15,172 nucleotides of DNA from Tateyamaria sp. (GTDB lineage Bacteria; Pseudomonadota; Alphaproteobacteria; Rhodobacterales; Rhodobacteraceae): NCBI GenBank assembly GCA_018668195.1, contig JABITU010000156.1, positions 1 through 15,172 of the forward strand. Reading direction: 5' to 3'. Below the pieces are notes generated by a model. The model saw nothing but the letters and a program-made list of their open reading frames with translations. It did no database searches and was not told the origin of the DNA. Positions 7,699 to 14,985 of this stretch are shown here, in pieces. Both the position numbers and the translations under genes were made by a program. Numbering within the stretch: position 1 is the stretch's first letter; each line of letters opens with the position of its first letter.

Positions 7699-8199
7699 AT
7701 GGCACTTTCCGAACAGTTTCTCGAAGAAGACATTCATCCCATTGATATCGTCGAGCATATTGCAGAGCATCACGATTGGGATTTTGATCGTATCGCGGAT
7801 GATCAGATTGCAATGGCCGTTGAAGGGCAGTGGCGTACTTACTCGATAACGCTGGCCTGGTCTGGTTATGACGAGACATTGCGCATGGTGTGCACGTTTG
7901 AAATGGAGCCGCCCGAAGAAAAATTGCCTGCGCTTTATGAATTGCTGAATCATGTCAATGATCAGTGCTGGGCCGGTGCCTTTACGTATTGGGCCGAGCA
8001 GAAACTGATGGTGTACCGTTATGGCTTGGTGCTGGCTGGCGGCCAGGTAGCGGGCCCCGAGCAGATCGATACCATGATCGGTGCGGCTGTTATGAGTGCT
8101 GAGCGTTATTACCCTGCCCTTCAGCTGCTGGTGTGGGGGGATCGCAGCCCACAAGACGCCATGCAGGTCGCCATTGCAGAGGCCTACGGCCGCGCGTAA
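7699..8199 (+). CDS. YbjN domain-containing protein
   Basis: A 166-residue soluble protein of the YbjN family (type III secretion chaperone-like fold), whose biochemical role is not settled. Family-like segments are the acidic N-terminus MALSEQFLEEDIHPIDIVEH, a central beta-rich part containing WRTYSITLAWSG (45-56), and PALYELLNHVNDQCWAGAF (77-95), which in this family precedes a helix-sheet C-terminus. The frame is open 16 codons earlier, but the ATG at 7699 follows AAGAGGTGG at a suitable distance and starts the conserved region. It is first in a plus-strand run, 32 bp before proC, a neighbour often seen in alphaproteobacteria. Confidence 0.88.
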   Translation: MALSEQFLEEDIHPIDIVEHIAEHHDWDFDRIADDQIAMAVEGQWRTYSITLAWSGYDETLRMVCTFEMEPPEEKLPALYELLNHVNDQCWAGAFTYWAEQKLMVYRYGLVLAGGQVAGPEQIDTMIGAAVMSAERYYPALQLLVWGDRSPQDAMQVAIAEAYGRA

Positions 8200-8231
8200 T
8201 CTGAGCCCCTGACACGTTTCGGGGGGAAATC

Positions 8232-9044
8232 ATGCAAGATAGTCGTATTGCGGCCCATGGCCTTGTGCTGTTGGGATGCGGCAAGATGGGGTCAGCGATG
8301 CTGGCCGGGTGGTTGGCGCGCGGTGTGCCGCCTTCGCGGGTGTGGGTTCAGGACCCTGCGCCGTCGGATTGGGTTCGCAGTACGGGTGTGCACATCAATG
8401 TGGCCCTGCCTAAAGCACCGGCGGTGGTGTTGATCGCAGTCAAGCCGCAGATGATGGGCGATGCCCTGCCAGCTATCTCGGAATTGGCCAAAGGGAGCAC
8501 TGTTTTTGTATCCGTAGCTGCGGGTACACCATTAGCCGCCTTCGAAGAGGCCTTTGGCGCGCAGACGCCAATCGTTCGGGCGATGCCCAACACGCCAGCA
8601 GCGGTGGGGCAAGGGATCACGGCAATTTGCGCCAATGATGCCGGGCAAGGGGCGTTGGACGAAGCCGAGCTGCTGTTGTCTGCCGTGGGTGCGGTGGTTC
8701 GGTTGGAGAGTGAAGCGCAGATGGATGCCGTGACTGGTGTCAGTGGGTCTGGACCAGCCTATGTATTTCATATGATTGAAACATTGGCTGCAGGCGGCGT
8801 GGCGCAGGGCTTGCCACATGCACTTGCCATGCAACTGGCCAAGGCGACGGTGGCGGGCGCGGGCGCTTTAGCGATGCAGTCAGATGATGATCCGGCGCAA
8901 TTGCGGGTGAATGTCACCAGCCCCAACGGCACAACGCAAGCCGCGCTCGAAGTTTTAATGGACCCAGAGACGGGCTTTCCCACTTTGATGCTACGTGCAG
9001 TTGCTGCGGCATCTGACAGGTCAAGGGAACTGGCAAATGGATGA
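8232..9044 (+). CDS. proC: Pyrroline-5-carboxylate reductase
   Basis: Catalyses the last step of proline synthesis, NAD(P)H-dependent reduction of pyrroline-5-carboxylate. The 270-residue protein shows the dinucleotide-binding GCGKMG (15-20), AVKPQ (69-73), RAMPNTPAAVGQG (116-128), and the substrate and dimerisation region with TGVSGSGPAY (168-177) and VTSPNGTTQAALE (228-240). The usual VTSPGGTT reads NG here, a mild variation. The ATG is supported by GGGGGGA 4 bases upstream. The stop overlaps the next gene's start by 8 bp. Confidence 0.96.
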   Translation: MQDSRIAAHGLVLLGCGKMGSAMLAGWLARGVPPSRVWVQDPAPSDWVRSTGVHINVALPKAPAVVLIAVKPQMMGDALPAISELAKGSTVFVSVAAGTPLAAFEEAFGAQTPIVRAMPNTPAAVGQGITAICANDAGQGALDEAELLLSAVGAVVRLESEAQMDAVTGVSGSGPAYVFHMIETLAAGGVAQGLPHALAMQLAKATVAGAGALAMQSDDDPAQLRVNVTSPNGTTQAALEVLMDPETGFPTLMLRAVAAASDRSRELANG

Positions 9045-9375
9045 GATCAGCTTTGACGATTTCCTGAAGATCGATGTGCGCGTGGGGCGTGTGCTGCGCG
9101 CCGAGCCTTATCCCGAGGCGCGTAAACCTGCGATAAAATTGTGGATCGATTTTGGCGCGGAGGTTGGGGAGAAAAAAACATCAGCCCAAATCACGGATCA
9201 CTATAGCCCCGAGGGGCTGATTGGGCAGCACGTGATGGCCGTGGTTAACTTTCCGCCGCGCCAGATCGGTAAGTTTATGTCAGAGGTGCTGGTTCTTGGG
9301 TTTTCAGATCCTCAGGGCAAAATAGTTCTGGCACGACCTGATGCTGATGTACCCGTTGGGGGGCGACTACATTGA
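9037..9375 (+). CDS. csaA: CsaA-type tRNA-binding protein
   Basis: A 112-residue single-domain OB-fold protein of the tRNA_bind family, related to CsaA, which has chaperone-like activity linked to protein export in Bacillus. The domain starts at FDDFLKIDVRVGRVLRAEPY (6-25) and includes KTSAQITDHY (47-56) and the C-terminal VNFPPRQIGKFMSEVLVLG (70-88), typical in order and length. The ATG at 9037 lies within the last codons of proC and gives the canonical N-terminus MDEISFDDF; a start 14 codons earlier is possible but gives no homologous sequence. The stop overlaps the TTG start of the dehydrogenase by 3 bases. Confidence 0.92.
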   Translation: MDEISFDDFLKIDVRVGRVLRAEPYPEARKPAIKLWIDFGAEVGEKKTSAQITDHYSPEGLIGQHVMAVVNFPPRQIGKFMSEVLVLGFSDPQGKIVLARPDADVPVGGRLH

Positions 9376-10328
9376 GCCGCATTTTGATCACACGCCCCTT
9401 GCCAACACAAGTGTTGGATGCAGCGCGCGCCGTGTGCGCTGATGTGGTTGTCCGCCAAGAAACCCAACCGATGAACGGAGACGAGATGCGCGCAGCATTG
9501 CGCGATTGCGACGCTGTGCTCCCGACACTGGGTGATCAGTTTGCCGAAGCCGTGTTTGCCGATGTTCCAAACGCACGCTGCCGTTTGCTGGCGAATTTTG
9601 GGGTCGGGTACAATCATATTGATGTGGCGGCAGCAGGCGCTGCGGGTATCGTGGTTACAAACACGCCCGGTGCCGTGACAGATGCCACGGCGGATATTGG
9701 TGTCATGTTAATGCTGATGTCTGCCCGCAGGGCGGCGGAGGGTGAGCGTTTGGTTCGGTCTGGTCAGTGGGAAGGGTGGCATCCCACTCAGATGCTTGGG
9801 CTGCACATGAGTGGCAAACGCGTTGGTATTGTCGGCATGGGCCGTATCGGCCAAGCGATTGCGCACCGATGTCATTATGGGTTTGGGATGTCGGTTCATT
9901 ACTTCAATCGCTCTGCAAAACAACTGCAATTTCCAGCCCAACGGGCGGCATCTCTGGCTGATCTTGCCCGTACGGTGGATTTTGTTGTCGTCGCTGTGCC
10001 CGGCGGTGCAGAGACATACCATTTTATCGATAGGCATGTTTTTGCTTCCATGCAGGCGCATGCGCATTTCATAAACATTGCGCGTGGCGATGTAGTCGAT
10101 GAAACGGCGCTGATTGCGGCCTTGCAGAGTGGTCAAATCGCCGGTGCAGGTTTGGATGTTTATAAATTTGAGCCAAAAGTTCCCAAGGCGCTGACGGCGT
10201 TGGACACAGTGACTGTGCTTCCGCATTTGGGCACGGCAGCTTTGGAGGTTCGTATCGCGATGGGGATGGTGGCCGTTGAAAATCTGGCTGCGTTTTTGTC
10301 GGGTACTGATGTGCCGAACCCCGTGTAG
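9372..10328 (+). CDS. D-2-hydroxyacid dehydrogenase (D-glycerate dehydrogenase / hydroxypyruvate reductase type)
   Basis: NAD(P)-dependent oxidoreductase of 318 residues interconverting a 2-keto acid and its D-hydroxyacid; glycerate/hydroxypyruvate or glyoxylate are likely substrates but are not fixed by sequence. It shows the substrate-loop motif FGVGYNHID (76-84), the Rossmann motif GMGRIG (155-160) and the catalytic triad Arg238 (IARGDVVDE), Glu267 (DVYKFEP) and His285 (LPHLGTA). The start is TTG at 9372, overlapping the csaA stop as TTGA, with a GGGGGGCG ribosome-binding site upstream; no ATG or GTG nearby preserves the N-terminal MSRILITRPLP. Last gene of the proC run. Confidence 0.92.
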   Translation: MSRILITRPLPTQVLDAARAVCADVVVRQETQPMNGDEMRAALRDCDAVLPTLGDQFAEAVFADVPNARCRLLANFGVGYNHIDVAAAGAAGIVVTNTPGAVTDATADIGVMLMLMSARRAAEGERLVRSGQWEGWHPTQMLGLHMSGKRVGIVGMGRIGQAIAHRCHYGFGMSVHYFNRSAKQLQFPAQRAASLADLARTVDFVVVAVPGGAETYHFIDRHVFASMQAHAHFINIARGDVVDETALIAALQSGQIAGAGLDVYKFEPKVPKALTALDTVTVLPHLGTAALEVRIAMGMVAVENLAAFLSGTDVPNPV

Positions 10329-10350
10329 ATAACAGCGTGGTAGGGTTAAA

Positions 10351-10580
10351 GCGCTATGTGCAAAATTCGTAAGACCTACTGCTGCCTGAAAATAAAAAAT
10401 TTCAACGCGTTAAAGCGTGTTGCGTTTAGTCGGTAACAAAAGAACGCTGACACTCCCTCTGGTCGAACGCGTTTTTTTTGCATCTTGGATCTCATAAAAC
10501 ACAACACGCTTAAGATGATACAAGATGTTTCAGGTATTTGGTCAAAGGCTATGGGATCAAGTTTTTCGCATGACGCTTTG
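10351..10580. repeat. Intergenic palindromic repeat, copy A (interrupted)
   Basis: The left part (10351-10412) aligns closely with 14824-14883, sharing GCGCTATG, GCTGCCTGAA and TTTCAAC-CGTTA. The right part (10513-10565) aligns with 14884-14940, sharing AGATGATA and TTTCAGGTATTT. The reverse complement of the right end (AGCGTCATGCGAAAAACTTG) resembles the left end of copy B, so the element is roughly palindromic. It fills the gap between the convergent dehydrogenase and tdk genes. A dispersed Rhodobacterales repeat family is likely. Confidence 0.65.
10410..10513. mobile_element. Possible ~100-bp insertion bounded by inverted repeats inside repeat copy A
   Basis: The extra segment that splits copy A relative to copy B has ends TTAAAGCGTGTTGCGTTT (10410-10427) and AAACACAACACGCTTAA (10497-10513). 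These are inverted repeats with one mismatch and one extra A. TTA flanks both ends, while copy B has a single TTA at the corresponding point, as expected for a 3-bp target duplication. A T8 run lies at 10472-10479. It is too small to encode a protein, so it is at most a MITE-like element; an elaborated hairpin of the repeat itself is the alternative. Confidence 0.4.
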
Positions 10581-10612
10581 GGCGTCGTGAACTGTGCCTG
10601 ACCACATGTGCG

Positions 10613-11191
10613 TCAATCACCGACGGCCTCTCGCCAGTGTCGTCTGCACAGTGAAACATAAGTCTCATTCCCGCCGATCTGAACTTGTGCGCCGTCGGTA
10701 ATTACTTTGCCCGCTGCATCCTGCCGGATCACCATTGTCGCCTTTTTTCCACAATGGCAAATTGTGCGTACCTCTCGCATCTCGTCGGCCAGTGCCAGCA
10801 GAGTTGCGGAACCTGGAAAAAGCTTGCCGCGAAAGTCAACGCGAAGGCCGTAGCACATTACGGGTAGGTTTAAGTCGTCCACGGCGCGCGCCAGTTGCCA
10901 AACCTGATCTTCTGATAAAAATTGCGCCTCGTCCACGAAAACACAGGCAACCAAGCCCTCATTCATGCGTGCCGCGAGCTTGTCAAAAAGGTTGTCGAAA
11001 GGTGAGAATGTGTCGGCAGGTGTCTCAATCCCGATTCGCGATGCAATGCGGCCCGAACCTGCCCGGTCGTCCATCTGTGCGGTCAACAGATATGGTACCA
11101 TCCCGCGTTCTTTATAGTTGTGCGCGGCTTGCAACAGCACGGTCGACTTGCCCGCATTCATGGTTGAGTAGTGGAAATAGAGTTTGGCCAT
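10613..11191 (-). CDS. tdk: Thymidine kinase
   Basis: Phosphorylates thymidine and deoxyuridine in the pyrimidine salvage pathway. The 192-residue type II enzyme has the P-loop STMNAGKST (9-17), the DEAQFL motif (87-92) with the catalytic glutamate at 88, and the zinc-binding set Cys145, Cys147, Cys182 and His185. RGKLFPGSATLLALAD (121-136) lies in the usual position before the zinc ribbon. The start at 11191 gives the typical short N-terminus before the P-loop, although no clear Shine-Dalgarno is seen. It converges on the dehydrogenase gene across the repeat-rich gap. Confidence 0.96.
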   Translation of the reverse strand: MAKLYFHYSTMNAGKSTVLLQAAHNYKERGMVPYLLTAQMDDRAGSGRIASRIGIETPADTFSPFDNLFDKLAARMNEGLVACVFVDEAQFLSEDQVWQLARAVDDLNLPVMCYGLRVDFRGKLFPGSATLLALADEMREVRTICHCGKKATMVIRQDAAGKVITDGAQVQIGGNETYVSLCRRHWREAVGD

Positions 11192-11243
11192 GGTGGTGAT
11201 GCATAAATTGCCATGTCAATCGGGGCAAGGCATGAGGACAGGT

Positions 11244-11266
11244 CAGATGAGCTTGAATTTCATCTG
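11244..11266. promoter_or_regulatory. Inverted repeat upstream of tdk
   Basis: CAGATGA (11244-11250) and TCATCTG (11260-11266) form a perfect 7-bp inverted repeat with a 9-base spacer. It lies 53 bp upstream of the tdk start and could be an operator or part of a weak terminator for the preceding ketoacyl synthase gene. Nothing further supports either. Confidence 0.3.
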
Positions 11267-11377
11267 CGAGCACATGCAGTCAGAATTTTTGTAGGTGCTT
11301 AAGGATATGTAAGCAAACAGACGTTGTTGGATATGCGGATGATGGCGAGTATCTAGTATCGCTGCGCGGTACTGTTC

Positions 11378-11393
11378 CGGGCCAATGGGCCCG
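11378..11393. repeat. Short palindromic motif CGGGCC-AATG-GGCCCG, shared with 4084-4096
   Basis: A 6-bp GC stem around AATG, 34 bp beyond the stop codon of the minus-strand ketoacyl synthase gene. The sequence on both sides of the stem resembles that around 4073-4096. No T run follows on the minus strand, so a role as an intrinsic terminator is doubtful. Confidence 0.4.
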
Positions 11394-11426
11394 AAAGGCG
11401 CCCGCCCACCGACCCTTGGCCGTCCT

Positions 11427-12554
11427 CTATCCGTGTCGTTCGAGGATAACAGAGCCTACGGAATAACCTGCTCCGAACGAACAGATCAGCCCAATATCTC
11501 CATTGATCATGTCTTGTGAGTACTTAGAAAACGCGATGATCGACCCTGCGGAGGACGTGTTGGCGTAGTCGTGCAATATATTGGGCTGTTCGTCTGGTTC
11601 TGGTGTGCGACCCAGAACCTTTTTACCAATGAAGTCGTTCATTGTCTTATTGGCCTGGTGCAACCAAAGACGCCTGAGATGTTTTGAGGATATTCCATCA
11701 CTGGCTATGTGATCAGCGATGTGATGACTGACCATGGGCAGTACTTCTTTGAAGACTTTGCGACCGTTTTGCATGAATTGCATGTCGCGCCGATCGGCGA
11801 GGCCATCGGGGCGCGAGCGCCGCAGATAACCATTGTTGTTGCGTATATTGTTAGAGAACTTTGTGGCGCAGCGTGTTGATCGAATTTCGAAACACGTGCC
11901 AGCGGCGTTTTCTTTGCGTTCAATAAAGATCGCAGTGGCCACATCACCAAAAATAAAATGACAATCTCGGTCGCGCCATTCCAGATGAGCTGAGCAAATT
12001 TCCGGGTTTACAACCAGTGCCGACCGGATCGAGCCAGAGCGCACCATATCCGCTGCAGCCTGTATTCCAAAGGTTGCTGAAGAACACGCAACATTCATGT
12101 CAAAGGCAAAGCCTTGAATCCCCAATAAATCCTGGATCTCGATGGCCACGGCCGGGTAGCCGCGTTCAAGGTTAGAGGCTGCGCAGATTACCGCGTCTAC
12201 ATCGCCGGCGGTTTTGTTTGCTGCGGCAAGTGCCTTTTGCGCGGCATCCAGTCCCATCTCAGCCATGATCGATGGTTCGTCGTCTGCGCGCTGACGCAGC
12301 AGTGGGTGCATAACATTCGGGTCCAGTATACCGGTCTTGTCCATCACAAAGCGGCTTTCTATTCCAGAGGCCTTCAGGATGAATTCTTCTGACGAATGCT
12401 CTTTGGCTTTAGCGTCGCCCGCTGCAATGGCTTTGGCGTTTTCGGCGTTGAACTTGTCGGCATACGCATTGAACGCGAGGACAAGCTCTGCGTTCGAGAT
12501 GGATTGGTTGGGCGTGAAAACGCCGGTTCCGGTGATGGCTGGTGAAAAAGACAA
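11427..12554 (-). CDS. Beta-ketoacyl-ACP synthase III (long FabH-like form)
   Basis: Thiolase-fold enzyme expected to condense an acyl-CoA or acyl starter with malonyl-ACP. From a TTG start the product is 375 residues with the full KAS III triad: Cys157 (NVACSSATFG), His299 (WLHQANK) and Asn332 (YANTSSAGS), plus the C-terminal SFGAGYSVGSVIL. It is about 55 residues longer than classical FabH, mainly through an N-terminal insertion near 20-95. The TTG at 12554 is preferred over GTG 12563 because AGGTG lies 6 bases before it and the known long forms start close to PAITGTGVFTP. The usual plsX-fabH neighbours are absent, so this is likely an additional KAS III; its acyl substrate is unknown. Confidence 0.88.
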   Translation of the reverse strand: MSFSPAITGTGVFTPNQSISNAELVLAFNAYADKFNAENAKAIAAGDAKAKEHSSEEFILKASGIESRFVMDKTGILDPNVMHPLLRQRADDEPSIMAEMGLDAAQKALAAANKTAGDVDAVICAASNLERGYPAVAIEIQDLLGIQGFAFDMNVACSSATFGIQAAADMVRSGSIRSALVVNPEICSAHLEWRDRDCHFIFGDVATAIFIERKENAAGTCFEIRSTRCATKFSNNIRNNNGYLRRSRPDGLADRRDMQFMQNGRKVFKEVLPMVSHHIADHIASDGISSKHLRRLWLHQANKTMNDFIGKKVLGRTPEPDEQPNILHDYANTSSAGSIIAFSKYSQDMINGDIGLICSFGAGYSVGSVILERHG

Positions 12555-12755
12555 AAGGCGCACCTATGAGACTGTCGTTATACGAACAAGCGTACATAGC
12601 CCGGCTGAGCGCTGCAAGAGTTGCCTTGCGGGGGCCGCATTAGAAATGGCATTTGGCCGTCTGCGGGCGATCTTGTCTTTGATTGTCATTTGACCTCTGT
12701 GCTGGCGTTATTGAAGGGATTGACCCTAGTGGGGTTGCTCCTGCAGGCTGCGCGG

Positions 12756-13802
12756 ATGAAAATCTTACATAACCCATTTCGTGGTGTGGGCCTCAGCGGT
12801 GTAGCATTGGCCGATATCCCCCTTCCCAGCGTTGATGCCAAGGCGTCCTTGGCGTTGCTGCAGCGCTGCCCACATTCTGGACAGACGCCACTGTTGTGTG
12901 CGGATGATATTGCCGCGCACACGAGTGTCGCCGCTGTACACCTCAAGGACGAACGCGGCCGTATGGGTCTTGGGAGTTTTAAGGCGCTAGGTGCTGCTTA
13001 TGTTATTGCGCGCGACGCTGAGGCGGGTGTGGCGCGCGGTCAAACCTATCTCACGGCGAGTGCGGGAAACCACGGACTGTCATTGGCGGCAGGGGCTGCC
13101 GCCTTTGGCGCGCATGCTGTTATCTATATTGCGGATACGGTGCCGGAAAGCTTTGCAGAGCGGTTGCGCAGCATGGGGGCCAGGGTAGTGCGCAGCGGTG
13201 CCGATTACGAGGCAAGCATGGCGGCTGCGACGACGGCCGCCGCACGGGATGGGGCGAAACTTTTGTCTGACAGTTCGTGGGCAGGCTATGTTGACCGTCC
13301 CTTTAGGGTGATGGAGGGTTATCTGGCTCTGATGGCCGAAGTTTTTGACCAGATTGATGAACCACCGACTCATTTGTTTTTGCAAGCGGGCGTGGGTGGG
13401 CTGGCTGGTGCTGCTGCTGCTGCCGCTCGGGTCGCATGGGATGATCAAACGCGTATTATCGTGGTTGAGCCCGAGGCTGCCCCGGCGCTGATCGCTTCGA
13501 TTGAGGCAGGTAAGCCGGTCGAAACCACGGGTCCAGTATCAGCGATGGGGCGGCTTGACTGTAAGGTACCCTCGCTGATTGCCCTTAAAGGGCTGGCGCG
13601 AGATGCGGATGATTTTGTCACCCTGACCGAAGAGGAGGGAAACAACGGGGCAGAGCAGGCAGGCGGATTTGGGTATAAGACAACGCCATCGGGGGCGGCA
13701 GGCCTTTCGGCGCTGCTGACTTTGGGGGTGCATCGCGAGGCACTTGGCGTGACTGCGCAATCGCGAGCATTGGCCATCTTGTCAGAAGGCCGCGAAGGTT
13801 GA
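12756..13802 (+). CDS. PLP-dependent lyase of the diaminopropionate ammonia-lyase group
   Basis: Fold type II pyridoxal-phosphate enzyme, probably removing ammonia from a small amino acid. The 348-residue protein has the DAPAL-type motif LKDERGRMGLGSFKALGAAY (63-82) with PLP lysine Lys76, a phosphate loop GVGGLAG (212-218) and TPSGAAG near the C-terminus. DAPAL enzymes usually show TDGNHG before the active site; here it reads ASAGNHG (101-107) as in threonine dehydratases, while the second acidic position (SDSSWAGY, 171-178) is kept. It is about 50 residues shorter than E. coli YgeX. The ATG at 12756 begins the conserved NPFRG region; the frame is open 45 codons further up. No strong ribosome-binding site is seen. 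Confidence 0.82.
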   Translation: MKILHNPFRGVGLSGVALADIPLPSVDAKASLALLQRCPHSGQTPLLCADDIAAHTSVAAVHLKDERGRMGLGSFKALGAAYVIARDAEAGVARGQTYLTASAGNHGLSLAAGAAAFGAHAVIYIADTVPESFAERLRSMGARVVRSGADYEASMAAATTAAARDGAKLLSDSSWAGYVDRPFRVMEGYLALMAEVFDQIDEPPTHLFLQAGVGGLAGAAAAAARVAWDDQTRIIVVEPEAAPALIASIEAGKPVETTGPVSAMGRLDCKVPSLIALKGLARDADDFVTLTEEEGNNGAEQAGGFGYKTTPSGAAGLSALLTLGVHREALGVTAQSRALAILSEGREG

Positions 13803-13852
13803 GCGGATTTAACGCTGAAGTATGTCGGTCACGGGCGGGGTGCGCTCATGGC

Positions 13853-14068
13853 ATGGATGCTAAGGTGAGTTTTGATGTTCGGCTGATCAATAAAGAACCA
13901 GATCTGAGCCCTTTCAGAGGATTTCTTACCCAGTTTCTGGATGCCCTGATGCGCACTTGGTTCGTTATTGTTCCCGTCTGGGCACAGGCACCTAAGCGCC
14001 ACAACGTGTTGATGCCAGATACCGGCGCCGACGATCTATTAACGCCTGTAACTGAACCTTTCGGGTGA
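13853..14068 (+). CDS. Doubtful 71-residue ORF between lyase and racemase genes
   Basis: An ATG-initiated frame (MDAKVSFDVRLINKEPDL at the start) ends 4 bp before the racemase ATG. Codon choice is not obviously non-coding, and a hydrophobic stretch (WFVIVPVWAQ, about 35-44) is present. I recognise no family. GGGCGGGG lies about 13 bases upstream of the ATG, rather far for a ribosome-binding site. It could be a small coupled gene, the remnant of a longer gene, or chance in a 270-bp gap. The overlapping reverse frame is equally unfamiliar. Confidence 0.3.
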   Translation: MDAKVSFDVRLINKEPDLSPFRGFLTQFLDALMRTWFVIVPVWAQAPKRHNVLMPDTGADDLLTPVTEPFG

Positions 14069-14072
14069 TCCA

Positions 14073-14798
14073 ATGGAACAGGTCTTTACCTATCGTTCTG
14101 CCAACGATGATCGCCGCAAGCTGGGCCTGATTGCCTTGCAAGCCGACCAAAGCATCGAAGATGATCTGCGACGATTGCTGCCCCGTGATGTGAGCTTGCT
14201 CGTCAGTCGTGTGCCCTCTGGCGAAGAGGTCACGCCCGATTCCCTGCGTGCGATGGAAGGGCATCTGACGGCTGCGGCTGCCTTGTTCCCCAAAGACCAT
14301 CAATTTGATGCCGTGGGCTATGGCTGTACCTCTGGCACATCTCAAATTGGCGCTGCAAAGGTGGCTGAACGCGTGCAGGCAGGGACGCGTGTGCAGCGCG
14401 TGACCGAGCCTGTCTCGGCCCTTGTCGCCGCTTGTCGTGCAGCAAAAATACGTCGGCTGGCGGTGCTGTCGCCCTACGTGGCGTCGGTTTCAAATCGCTT
14501 GCGCGAGGTTTTGCAGACCGAAGGCATTGAAACCCCCGTTTTTGGCAGTTTTGCTGAACCAAAAGAAGCACGAGTGGTCAGCATAGATGGGCCTTCGATC
14601 ATCACCGCATCAACGCAACTGATGCAGGGCACCAAGGTCGATGGGCTGTTTTTGTCCTGTACCAACTTGCGCACGCTGGACGTGATCGCGTCGCTAGAGG
14701 CGGCACTAGGCCGACCGGTGCTGTCGAGTAACCTTGTCTTGGCCTGGCACATGCTGGGTGCGCGGGGTGACCCGCGTGATCTGCTTTGTGGTCTTTGA
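14073..14798 (+). CDS. Asp/Glu racemase superfamily protein (maleate isomerase / arylmalonate decarboxylase-like)
   Basis: A 241-residue two-lobed enzyme of the cofactor-independent racemase superfamily that includes maleate cis-trans isomerase and arylmalonate decarboxylase. Both catalytic cysteines are visible: Cys85 in VGYGCTSGTSQIG (81-93) and Cys196 in LFLSCTNLRTLDVI (192-205). Other conserved parts are VSRVPSGEEVT (44-54), the central VLSPYVASVSNRL (131-143) and the C-terminal LSSNLVLAWHM (217-227). Two cysteines fit a racemase or isomerase better than a decarboxylase, which has one. The substrate is not determined. The gene follows the PLP lyase by 270 bp on the same strand and could share its pathway. 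Confidence 0.87.
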   Translation: MEQVFTYRSANDDRRKLGLIALQADQSIEDDLRRLLPRDVSLLVSRVPSGEEVTPDSLRAMEGHLTAAAALFPKDHQFDAVGYGCTSGTSQIGAAKVAERVQAGTRVQRVTEPVSALVAACRAAKIRRLAVLSPYVASVSNRLREVLQTEGIETPVFGSFAEPKEARVVSIDGPSIITASTQLMQGTKVDGLFLSCTNLRTLDVIASLEAALGRPVLSSNLVLAWHMLGARGDPRDLLCGL

Positions 14799-14823
14799 TG
14801 AAATGCCCGACACATCGCCTAAT

Positions 14824-14942
14824 GCGCTATGCGAAAAACTTGGATCACGTAACGCTGCCTGAATTTAAATATTTCAACACGTTAGATGATATGCGATGTT
14901 TTCAGGTATTTCATCAAACGCTATAGTGCGTTCAAATTTTAG
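14824..14942. repeat. Intergenic palindromic repeat, copy B
   Basis: This sequence matches both halves of copy A (10351-10412 and 10513-10565) but runs through without the ~100-bp segment. It contains GCGCTATGCGAAAAACTTGG at its left end and an internal CCTGAA ... TTCAGG inverted pair (14859-14864 and 14900-14905). It lies between the convergent racemase and aldehyde dehydrogenase genes, as copy A lies between two convergent genes, so it may serve in transcription termination or mRNA 3'-end protection. Confidence 0.65.
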
Positions 14943-14985
14943 ATTTGCGGCAGCGTACGTTTGTGCGAGTTTTCCGCTTAAAGCC

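Noticed and set aside
7675..8154. Minus-strand ORF of 159 codons
   Set aside because: It is antisense to the YbjN-family gene, which has family motifs and a ribosome-binding site.
9708..10226. Minus-strand ORF of 172 codons
   Set aside because: It is a shadow of the hydroxyacid dehydrogenase; the plus-strand catalytic triad and Rossmann motif are decisive.
10329..10612. tRNA or other structural RNA gene in the palindromic gap
   Set aside because: No T-loop or anticodon pattern was found, and the pairing is explained by the dispersed repeat.
10735..11199. Plus-strand ORF of 154 codons
   Set aside because: It is antisense to tdk, whose P-loop and zinc residues are complete.
12756..14798. Ectoine utilisation genes (eutA/eutB-like racemase plus dehydratase)
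   Set aside because: The lyase carries the DERGRMGLGSFKALG motif of diaminopropionate ammonia-lyases rather than the threonine-dehydratase type start of EutB, the racemase N-terminus does not resemble EutA as I know it, and no ectoine transporter, eutC, doeA or doeB is present.
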